From Limiplasma sp958448555 (GTDB taxonomy: Bacteria; Bacillota; Clostridia; Christensenellales; Aristaeellaceae): 20,481 bases of DNA. The notes below the pieces were generated by a model. The model made no database searches and had not been told where the DNA came from. It saw only the letters and a program-made list of their open reading frames with translations. Below are positions 1 through 5,626 of this stretch, piece after piece. Every line of letters starts with the position of its first letter. The stretch's first letter is position 1. The position numbers were made by a program, and so were the translations under genes. The stretch spans positions 1 to 20,481 of the forward strand of contig CAUDEL010000053.1 in the NCBI GenBank assembly GCA_958448555.1, given 5' to 3'.

Positions 1-40
1 GGCGCGGCCAGCGCCCGCCGCGATGATTGAGGTTGCGGAC

Positions 41-84
41 CTGCGGGCCCTCCAAGCCTCCCAGATGGGTTTTTCGACACGCTG
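41..84 (-). repeat. Inverted head fragment of the intergenic repeat family
   Basis: Read on the minus strand, this stretch matches the first ~45 nt of the element that begins at 107: the inverted-end motif, a GGGAGG-type stretch, then the start of the GGAGGGC stem. It therefore lies head-to-head with that element, with the small hairpin at 85-106 between them. The remaining bases 1-40 do not match either interior body type seen elsewhere in the window, so the full extent of this copy is unknown. Nothing coding is supported in 1-445 before the regulator gene. Confidence 0.6.
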
Positions 85-106
85 TGACGTCTTTTTTAAG
101 GCGTCT
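85..106 (+). repeat. Left copy of duplicated terminator hairpin (locus 1)
   Basis: Begins TGACG and ends GGCGTCT, the same arms as the terminator hairpin at 307-327, with a T-rich rather than mixed loop. It sits exactly against the left end of the repeat element at 107, and the better copy sits exactly against its right end. The two copies are an imperfect direct repeat of 22 and 21 nt. Confidence 0.65.
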
Positions 107-306
107 CAGCCTGTCAAAAAACCCTTTGGGGAGGCTCGGAGGGCCGCGGCCCTCCGAATGAAATCCGAATCCAGCGACATGTGCGGTGGATTCGGAAGCC
201 TTGCGCAGCAAGGTTTCCTTGCACGTTTCCCCGGCCGCGCCGCAGGCGCAGGGGAAACGTGTCCTGGCGGAAAAGATCGCCGCAGGCGAGCTTTTTCGAC
301 AAGCTG
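107..306 (+). repeat. Intergenic repeat element, body type A (full copy)
   Basis: About 200 nt bounded by CAGCCTGTCAAAAAA on the left and CTTTTTCGACAAGCTG on the right; these are imperfect inverted repeats of each other. Inside are a GC-rich stem near 138-156 (CGGAGGGCC pairing with GGCCCTCCG), a stem made by CCGAATCCA and TGGATTCGG, an AGCCTTGC/GCAAGG stem, and a final GGCGGAAAAG...CGCCGCAGGCG segment shared with the other copies. A second, inverted copy of this body lies at 4856-4945. No transposase is encoded, so it would be non-autonomous if mobile. Confidence 0.75.
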
Positions 307-333
307 TGACGCCTTGGAAAGGCGTCTTTTTTT
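307..333 (+). terminator. Rho-independent terminator (right hairpin copy, locus 1)
   Basis: GACGCC pairs with GGCGTC around a short TTGGAAA loop and is followed at once by seven T (327-333). It would end transcription entering from the left of the window. Its hairpin is duplicated at 85-106 on the other side of the repeat element. Confidence 0.8.
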
Positions 334-366
334 GCGTGAACAAATTGTGAATATCGCCCGGGGCGC

Positions 367-395
367 TTGACTTGGATGGCGGGGAAGGGTACAAT
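367..395 (+). promoter_or_regulatory. Sigma-A type promoter for the MarR-ABC operon
   Basis: TTGACT at 367-372, a 17-nt spacer, and TACAAT at 390-395. Transcription would start near 402, a few bases before the palindrome at 407-420 and about 45 nt before the first start codon. Confidence 0.8.
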
Positions 396-406
396 GCCCA
401 TACTGT

Positions 407-420
407 GTTAGCCGGCTAAC
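407..420. promoter_or_regulatory. Perfect palindrome, probable MarR operator
   Basis: GTTAGCCGGCTAAC is a perfect 14-bp palindrome just downstream of the expected transcription start and just upstream of a MarR-family gene. MarR dimers commonly bind palindromes of this size near their own promoter, so autorepression is the natural inference. Binding itself is not shown by the sequence. Confidence 0.65.
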
Positions 421-445
421 AAAGGCCGGGCGGGAGGGAGAAGCC

Positions 446-892
446 TTGGAGGAGGAAACAAAGCTGATGCTGCGCATGCTTTCGACGGTGCGGCTGTATT
501 TTGAAAGGGCGCGGGGCGAGATGGGCGGCGAAATCGGCGCCCAGCCGCGGCAGGCCCCGGTGCTGGGCGTGCTGGCGCGCGGCGGGGAGATGAGCCAGGC
601 GGAGGTCGCGCGGGCGCTGAAGGTGACGGCGGCGACGGTGGCGGTGTCGGCGGCGCGGCTGGAGAAGCTGGGCTACGTGGCGCGGCGGCGAAACGAGGAC
701 AACCGGCGGGCCAACGTGATCGCGCTGACGGAGGCGGGAAGGGCGGAGGCGCGGCGGCTTAGCGACCTTCTGGACCGGGTGAGCCGGGAGGCGCTGCGCG
801 GCCTGACGGCGCAGGAGCGGGCGCTGCTGGGGTCGCTGTGCGAGCGGATGACGGAGAACCTGGGCGCGGGGAAGGAGGACGGCGGGTGCTGA
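446..892 (+). CDS. MarR-family transcriptional regulator
   Basis: A 148-aa winged-helix regulator. Residues ~35-100 hold the fold: the segment LARGGEMSQAEVARALKVTA is the helix-turn-helix entry, followed by a recognition helix ending ARLEKLGYVARRRNEDNRR, where the DNRR wing motif is typical of MarR proteins. It is the first gene after a strong promoter and a perfect 14-bp palindrome, and its stop overlaps the GTG start of an ABC exporter gene. The likely role is a ligand-responsive repressor of its own operon. The start is taken as TTG at 446, with GGGAGGGAG upstream. An ATG at 467 preceded by GGAGGAGG at 449-456 is a good alternative and would give 141 aa. The ligand cannot be predicted. Confidence 0.85.
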   Translation: MEEETKLMLRMLSTVRLYFERARGEMGGEIGAQPRQAPVLGVLARGGEMSQAEVARALKVTAATVAVSAARLEKLGYVARRRNEDNRRANVIALTEAGRAEARRLSDLLDRVSREALRGLTAQERALLGSLCERMTENLGAGKEDGGC

Positions 893-2934
893 AAATGATG
901 ATCCACATGCGCCGCTACGCCTGGATGCTGGCGGCGGTGGTGGCGCTGCTGGCGGCGCAGGCGGCGTGCGAATTGTGGCTGCCGACGTACACGGCGGCGA
1001 TCGTGGACGTGGGCATCCAGCAGGAGGGCGTGGAAAGCCCGGTGCCCGAGGCGGTGCGCGAGAGCGCGCTGGAGGAGATGCTCTCGGGCATGGACAGCGG
1101 GGACGCATCGCGGGTGCGGGCGGCCTACGTCCCGGCGGACGAGGCGGCGCTCTCCCGGCTGGGCGTGACGGAGCGGGCGGAGCCCGTGCTGGTGCTCGGC
1201 GCGGACCCCGGGCCGCTGGAGGACGCCTTTTCGGGATTGTACGGGGCGCAGGCGGGCAGCGGCGCGCGCCAGGCGGCCATCGCGGCCGCGGGGGCCGAAT
1301 ACGCCGCGCTGGGCATGGATTTGCGCGGCATGCAGCGCCGCGCGATCTTCAAATACGGCGCGATGATGCTCCTCATCGCCCTGGCCGGCGCGGGCGCGGC
1401 GGCCGCGGTGGGGTATCTGGGCAGCCGGGCGGCGGCCGGGATGGGCCGGGACCTGAGGCAGAGGGTCTACGAGCGGGTGATGGGCTTTGGACAAAAGGAG
1501 ATGGACGGCTTTTCCACCGCCTCGCTCATCACGCGCTCCACCAACGACATCCAGCAGGTGCAAAACGTCATGGTGCTGCTCCTTCGCATCGCCATCTACG
1601 CGCCCATTCTGGGCGTGGGCGGCGTGGTGCGGGCGCTTGAAACCAACGCCTCCATGGCCTGGGTCATCGCCGTGGGCGTGGGGCTGGTGCTGGCGGTGGT
1701 GGGCGTGCTCTTCGCGCTGGGCCTGCCGCGCTTCAAGCGCATGCAGGTTGAGATCGACCGGGTCAACCTGGTCATGCGCGAGACGCTCACCGGCCTTTCG
1801 GTCATCCGCGCCTTCGTGACCCAGGGGCGCGAGCAGGAGCGCTTTGACCAGGCCTCCGGCGCGCTTCGCAAAACCCAGCGCTTCGTCGGCCGCCTCATGG
1901 GCGGCATGATGCCCATGATGATGCTGGCCATGAACGGCGTGTGCGTGCTCATCCTCTGGGTGGGCGCGGGCAGCATCAGCCAGGGCCGCATGCAGGTGGG
2001 CGACATGATGGCCTTCATCCAGTACACGATGCAGATCATCGCGGCCTTCCTCATGATCTCCCTCATCAGCGTCATGCTGCCGCGCGCCAGCGTGTCGGCC
2101 AAACGCATCCAGGAGGTGCTGGATACCCAGCCCTCCGTGAAAAGCCCCCAGTCCCCCGCGCCCTTCGACCCCGCGCAGGCCGGAACCGTGCGCTTTGAGG
2201 ACGTGAGCTTCCGCTATCCCGGCGCGGACGAGGACACGCTCAGCCACATCTCCTTCACCGCGCGGCCGGGCCGCACCACCGCCATTCTGGGCGGCACGGG
2301 CTCGGGCAAGAGCACGCTGCTCAGCCTCATCCCGCGCTTTTACGACGTCACCGGCGGGCGGGTCGTGGTGGACGGCGTGGACGTGCGCAGCGCGGACCTG
2401 GAGGGCCTGCGCGCGCGCATCGGCTACGTGCCGCAGAAGGCCGTGCTCTTTAGTGGCACGGTCCGGGAAAACATCGCCTTCGGCTCCGGGGGCATGGAGG
2501 CGGAGCGGGTGGAGCGCGCCGCGCAGGTGGCGCAGGCCGGGGATTTCATCCTCGAGCGCGAGGGCGGCTACGACAGCCAGATCGCCCAGGGCGGCGCCAA
2601 CGTCTCCGGCGGGCAGAAGCAGCGCCTCTCCATCGCCCGCGCCGTGGCCAGAAAGCCCGAAATCTACCTCTTTGACGACAGCTTCTCCGCCCTGGACTTC
2701 AGGACCGACGCCGCCGTGCGCCGCGCCCTGGCACGCGAGGCGGCGGACGCGGCGGTGATCGTGGTCGCCCAGCGCATCGCCACGGTGATGCACGCCGACG
2801 AGATCCTCGTGCTCGACGAGGGACGCCTGGCCGGGCGCGGAACCCATGCCCGCCTCATGGAGGAATGTGAGGTCTACCGGCAGATCGCCGTGAGCCAGCT
2901 TTCAAAGGAGGAATTGGCGCATGGAACGAAATAA
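886..2934 (+). CDS. Heterodimeric ABC exporter subunit with degenerate ATP site
   Basis: 682 aa, fused membrane and nucleotide-binding domains. TM1 lies at ~7-27, an unusually long external segment at ~40-150 (rich in Ala, Glu and Asp) separates it from TM2 (~157-180), and the NBD starts near 430. Walker A is GGTGSGKST (469-477) and the signature VSGGQ (573-577). The residue after the Walker B Asp597 is Asp598 rather than the catalytic Glu, and the switch position is Gln629 rather than His. In the TM287/288 and BmrC/BmrD families this pattern marks the subunit carrying the non-hydrolysing site. The GTG start at 886 overlaps the MarR stop and has AAGGAGG 7 nt upstream; upstream ATGs lack such a site. 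The partner is the next gene. Drug or lipid efflux is likely; the substrate is unknown. Confidence 0.9.
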   Translation: MLKMMIHMRRYAWMLAAVVALLAAQAACELWLPTYTAAIVDVGIQQEGVESPVPEAVRESALEEMLSGMDSGDASRVRAAYVPADEAALSRLGVTERAEPVLVLGADPGPLEDAFSGLYGAQAGSGARQAAIAAAGAEYAALGMDLRGMQRRAIFKYGAMMLLIALAGAGAAAAVGYLGSRAAAGMGRDLRQRVYERVMGFGQKEMDGFSTASLITRSTNDIQQVQNVMVLLLRIAIYAPILGVGGVVRALETNASMAWVIAVGVGLVLAVVGVLFALGLPRFKRMQVEIDRVNLVMRETLTGLSVIRAFVTQGREQERFDQASGALRKTQRFVGRLMGGMMPMMMLAMNGVCVLILWVGAGSISQGRMQVGDMMAFIQYTMQIIAAFLMISLISVMLPRASVSAKRIQEVLDTQPSVKSPQSPAPFDPAQAGTVRFEDVSFRYPGADEDTLSHISFTARPGRTTAILGGTGSGKSTLLSLIPRFYDVTGGRVVVDGVDVRSADLEGLRARIGYVPQKAVLFSGTVRENIAFGSGGMEAERVERAAQVAQAGDFILEREGGYDSQIAQGGANVSGGQKQRLSIARAVARKPEIYLFDDSFSALDFRTDAAVRRALAREAADAAVIVVAQRIATVMHADEILVLDEGRLAGRGTHARLMEECEVYRQIAVSQLSKEELAHGTK

Positions 2935-4750
2935 CCGTCCCCGCAGGGCCATGGGCGGCCCGCGCGGCATGGGCGCGGGCGAGCGGGCCAGGGATTTTTC
3001 CGGCACCATGCGCCGCCTGCTTCGGGAGATGGGGCGCTGGCGCCTGAGCCTGATCGCCGTGGCGGCGCTGGGCGTGGGCAGCGCGGCCTTTTCCATCATC
3101 GGCCCCAGGAAGATGGGCGAGGTGACGACGCAGATCTTCACCGGGCTGATGAGCAGCCTCGGCGGCGGGCCGGGCATCGACTACCGCCGCATCGGCGGGA
3201 TGCTTGTGTGGCTTCTGGGCCTGTATGTGCTCAGCGCCGCCCTCAGCTTTGCCCAGCACTTCATCATGACCGGCGTGAGCCAGGAGCTCAGCTACGCCCT
3301 CCGCGGCCGCCTGGCCGCCAAGGTCCACCGCCTGCCCATGCGCTATTTCGACCGCGTCACCTTCGGCGACGTGCTCAGCCGCGTCACCAACGACGTCGAT
3401 ACCATGGGCCAGGGCCTCAACCAGAGCCTTTCGCAGATCGTCAGCTCCCTGACCACCGCCGTGGGCGTGCTGGTGATGATGCTCTCCATCAGCTGGCAGA
3501 TGACGCTCGCCGCCCTGTGCATCTTGCCCCTGAGCGGCATCCTCATGGGCCTGGTGGTCAAAAAGAGCCAGACGTACTTCGTGGACCAGCAGCGCTACAT
3601 GGGCGAGCTCAACGGACAGGTGGAGGAGATGTACGCCGGGCACGTGGTCGTCAAGGCCTTCGGCGCGCAGGAGAGCGCCGAGCGCGCCTTTGCCTCGGTC
3701 AACGAAAACCTCTACCGCTCGGCCTGGAAGTCCCAGTTTTTAAGCGGCCTGATGCAGCCCATCACCGCCCTCATCGGCAACCTCGGCTACGTCGCCGCCG
3801 TCGTCCTGGGCAGCGGCTACGCCGCCTCCGGCCTCATCACCGTCGGCGACATCCAGAGCTTCATCCAGTACGTGCGCAGCTTTAACCAGCCCGTCTCCCA
3901 GATCGCGCAGATCTTCAACATCCTGCAAAGCGCCATGGCCGCCGCCGAGCGCGTCTTTGCGTTTCTGGACGAGGAGGAGGAGGAGCCCGCGCCCGCGCAC
4001 CCCGCCTCCACGGAGGGCATCCGCGGCGAGGTCACCTTCGACCACGTGCGCTTCGGCTACACGCCCGAGAAGGTCATCATCCGCGATTTCAGCGCCCACA
4101 TCCTGCCGGGGCAGAAGATCGCCATCGTCGGCCCCACCGGCGCGGGCAAGAGCACCATCGTCAAGCTCCTCATGCGCTTCTACGACGTGAGCGGCGGGCG
4201 CATCCTCGTGGACGGCCGCGACGTCCGCGACTTTGACCGCGACGACCTGCGCCGCCTCTTTGGCATGGTGCTTCAGGACACGTGGCTGTTTGAGGGCACC
4301 CTCGCCGACAACATCCGCTACGGCCGCCTGGACGCCTCCGACGCCGAGGTCGAGGCCGCCGCCCGCGCCGCGCACGCGCATCACTTCATCCTCACCCAGC
4401 CCGGCGGCTACGGGATGGTCGTCAACGAGGAGAGCAGCAACATCTCCCAGGGCCAGAAGCAGCTGCTCACCATCGCCCGCGCCATTCTGGCCGACCCGAA
4501 AATCATGATCCTGGACGAGGCGACCAGCTCCGTGGACACGCGCACCGAGGAGCGCATCCAGAAGGGCATGGACGAGAGCATGAAGGGCCGCACGAGCTTT
4601 GTGATCGCGCACCGGCTTTCCACCATCCGAAACGCGGACCTGATTCTGGTCATGCGGGACGGCGACATCGTCGAGCAGGGCACGCACGAGGCGCTGATGG
4701 AAAAGGGCGGGTTCTACCGGGAGATCTATCAGGCGCAGTTCAGCGCGTAG
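2921..4750 (+). CDS. Heterodimeric ABC exporter subunit, catalytic partner
   Basis: 609 aa: a short basic N-terminus, six membrane segments (~35-320) and a C-terminal NBD. Walker A is GPTGAGKST (404-412) and Walker B ends D532-E533 with the proper catalytic glutamate. The switch His564 sits in IAHRLST. Its signature is ISQGQ (508-512) instead of LSGGQ, which complements the degenerate Walker B and H-loop of the upstream subunit. Together they form one active and one inactive ATP site, as known for TM287/288-type exporters. The start codon lies inside the end of the upstream gene (14-nt overlap) with AAAGGAGG 9 nt before it, so the two are translationally coupled, as expected for subunits made 1:1. 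Unlike its partner it has no long external loop after TM1. Confidence 0.92.
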   Translation: MERNNRPRRAMGGPRGMGAGERARDFSGTMRRLLREMGRWRLSLIAVAALGVGSAAFSIIGPRKMGEVTTQIFTGLMSSLGGGPGIDYRRIGGMLVWLLGLYVLSAALSFAQHFIMTGVSQELSYALRGRLAAKVHRLPMRYFDRVTFGDVLSRVTNDVDTMGQGLNQSLSQIVSSLTTAVGVLVMMLSISWQMTLAALCILPLSGILMGLVVKKSQTYFVDQQRYMGELNGQVEEMYAGHVVVKAFGAQESAERAFASVNENLYRSAWKSQFLSGLMQPITALIGNLGYVAAVVLGSGYAASGLITVGDIQSFIQYVRSFNQPVSQIAQIFNILQSAMAAAERVFAFLDEEEEEPAPAHPASTEGIRGEVTFDHVRFGYTPEKVIIRDFSAHILPGQKIAIVGPTGAGKSTIVKLLMRFYDVSGGRILVDGRDVRDFDRDDLRRLFGMVLQDTWLFEGTLADNIRYGRLDASDAEVEAAARAAHAHHFILTQPGGYGMVVNEESSNISQGQKQLLTIARAILADPKIMILDEATSSVDTRTEERIQKGMDESMKGRTSFVIAHRLSTIRNADLILVMRDGDIVEQGTHEALMEKGGFYREIYQAQFSA

Positions 4751-4755
4751 CGCTG

Positions 4756-4793
4756 CGGCGGAAAAGATCGGCGCCAGCCGATCTTTTCCGCCG
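4756..4793. terminator. Long perfect hairpin after the ABC operon
   Basis: A 17-bp perfect stem (arms 4756-4772 and 4777-4793) with a GCCA loop, starting 6 nt after the ABC stop codon. There is no T-run after it, but the right arm itself contains TCTTTTCC. It probably ends or protects the ABC transcript. Its arm GGCGGAAAAGATCG also occurs near the right end of the repeat elements, so it may have arisen from two inverted repeat ends. Confidence 0.65.
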
Positions 4794-4798
4794 GGTTG

Positions 4799-4849
4799 CG
4801 CCGCTTCCCTCTCGCCCTCCTTCGGAGGGCTCCCGGGCGGGAAGCGGCG
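4799..4849. repeat. Nested hairpin (11-bp outer and 7-bp inner stem)
   Basis: CGCCGCTTCCC (4799-4809) pairs with GGGAAGCGGCG (4839-4849). Between them GCCCTCC and GGAGGGC (4814-4830) form a second stem with a TTC loop. It follows the previous hairpin by only 5 nt. The function is not evident; it could act as an extra transcript end or be part of a repeat remnant. Confidence 0.5.
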
Positions 4850-4855
4850 TAAGGT

Positions 4856-4945
4856 AGCCTTGCTGACGCAAGGCTGCCGAATCCACCGCGCATGTCGCTG
4901 GATTCGGATTTCACTTGGAGGGGCCTGCGGGCCCCTCCAAGCCTC
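4856..4945 (-). repeat. Inverted partial copy of repeat body type A
   Basis: On the minus strand this matches 138-215 closely: a GGAGG-type stem (4915-4940, 11 bp), GTGAAATCCGAATCCAGCGA, the TGGATTCGG/CCGAATCCA stem (4877-4907) and an AGCCTTGC/GCAAGGCT stem (4856-4875). The outer inverted-end motif beyond 4945 is not recognisable, so this is a truncated or decayed copy. It lies within the gene-free gap between the convergent ABC and glyS genes. Confidence 0.7.
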
Positions 4946-5003
4946 CCGACGGCTGGTGCGGGCGGTTGGCTCCGGGATGGCGAGCGGGGCGGTGCGGCGA
5001 GGC

Positions 5004-5036
5004 GCGTTTCTTGTGTCCTCTGGACACTCGAAACGC
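5004..5036. repeat. Two-step hairpin in gene-free region
   Basis: GCGTTTC pairs with GAAACGC and, after a 2x2 internal loop, GTGTCC pairs with GGACAC around a TCT triloop. It is not shared with the other repeat loci in the window. There is no T-run, so termination is not indicated. Apart from this and the hairpin at 5100-5133, I see no gene or recognisable site in 4950-5150. Confidence 0.45.
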
Positions 5037-5099
5037 TGGCGCGCAGCTGGCCGGGGCAGACCGCACCCATGGCGCGAGCGGTGGGCGCGAAGCGGAAAA

Positions 5100-5133
5100 A
5101 AAGGGGGCCGTGCCGGAGGGCGCGGGCCCCTTT
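5100..5133. terminator. A-tract/GC hairpin/T-tract, possible bidirectional terminator
   Basis: AAAGGGG at 5100-5106 pairs with CCCCTTT at 5127-5133, with two more pairs possible past a bulge. Several A precede it and only three T follow. It sits between convergent transcription units, so a weak two-way terminator is plausible. Read from the minus strand, the T-rich side is better (the complement of the A-run at 5095-5102). Confidence 0.4.
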
Positions 5134-5150
5134 ATGCTTGCCGAGGGACG

Positions 5151-5206
5151 AAAAAAATTTTTTCTGTCAAAGAAATCCTTTTTATCAATGAAAAGAAATT
5201 TTTTTC
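5151..5206. other. AT-rich island in GC-rich surroundings
   Basis: A patch of about 55 bp made largely of A and T runs, including the near-palindromic GAAAAAAATTTTTTC, in a region that is otherwise strongly GC-rich. It carries no good promoter pair with 16-18 nt spacing that leads to a gene. On the minus strand it lies downstream of the glyS hairpins. The function is unknown. Confidence 0.4.
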
Positions 5207-5228
5207 GGGGCGCGGGAAGGACGAAGAA

Positions 5229-5258
5229 AGCCCGCCTTCCCGGTGGGGGAGGCGGGCG
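5229..5258. repeat. Left copy of duplicated hairpin (locus 2)
   Basis: A 30-nt hairpin whose CCCGCC arm pairs with GGCGGG, identical over all 30 nt to 5580-5609. The two copies abut the left and right ends of the repeat element exactly. On the minus strand this copy is followed by CTTTCTTCG, the more T-rich of the two flanks, so it may be the original glyS terminator. Confidence 0.75.
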
Positions 5259-5579
5259 CAGACTGTCAAATAACCCATTTGGGGAGGTTTGGAGGACCCG
5301 TAGGTCCTCCAAAGTGAATTCGTATCGCCCGGCTTTCCCCGGTCGCTCAATCTTCACAGAGGGTGCTACCCGCACCCTCTGCTCGTTTCGCTCCCCACCT
5401 CCGGGTCGCTTTGCCACCTTCGGTGGCAACAGCCCACAGGGCTGGCGCTTCCCTCCGCGCCACAGGGCTGACGCTTCCCTCCGGTGCCGGGCGGGCGGGG
5501 AGTTTGCGCCCCTGGGCGCAAACATTTCTTAAGCTTCTGGCGGAAAAGGCCGCCGCAGGCGGACTTTTTCGACAAGCTG
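5259..5579 (+). repeat. Intergenic repeat element, body type B (full copy)
   Basis: 321 nt from CAGACTGTCAAA to CTTTTTCGACAAGCTG. It is colinear and almost identical to 17201-17493, apart from a 26-nt tandem duplication here (5435-5460 and 5461-5486). It is densely folded: TTTGGAGGACC/GGTCCTCCAAA (5288-5313), AGAGGGTGC/GCACCCTCT, GCCACC/GGTGGC, GTTTGCGCCC/GGGCGCAAAC and CCGCC/GGCGG stems in order. Open frames through it are composition artefacts. No transposase is present. Confidence 0.8.
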
Positions 5580-5609
5580 AGCCCGCCTTCCCGGTGGGGG
5601 AGGCGGGCG
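5580..5609 (-). terminator. Right copy of duplicated hairpin, glyS-proximal (locus 2)
   Basis: A perfect second copy of the 30-nt hairpin at 5229-5258, 17 nt past the glyS stop on the minus strand. The stem is strong but no T-run follows on either strand, because the repeat element begins directly after it. It probably still weakens read-through of glyS transcripts; termination strength is uncertain. Confidence 0.55.
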
Positions 5610-5626
5610 ATGGGAAGCGGGGGGAA

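Noticed and set aside
23..477. Frames of 95-123 codons at the left edge
   Set aside because: They lie on repeat body A, the terminator and the promoter of the MarR operon, and no protein feature supports them.
673..2847. 724-codon minus-strand frame
   Set aside because: It is antisense to the MarR and ABC genes and rich in His/Ala/Arg, a mirror of GC-rich codon use. The plus strand has all ABC motifs.
4860..5532. Open frames of 137, 205 and 204 codons on both strands in the gap after the ABC operon
   Set aside because: They run through hairpins and repeat copies, have no ribosome site or family motif, and their parts recur wherever the repeat occurs. High GC keeps frames open by chance.
5259..5579. 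Group II intron or integron cassette as an explanation for elements near terminators
   Set aside because: Some group IIC introns target terminator stems, but these elements are under 330 nt, encode no reverse transcriptase, and show no recognisable domain V stem. The likeness is only in the choice of target.
5229..5609. CRISPR array, because of repeated hairpins
   Set aside because: Only two copies per locus, separated by ~200-320 nt of repeated (not unique) sequence, and no cas gene.
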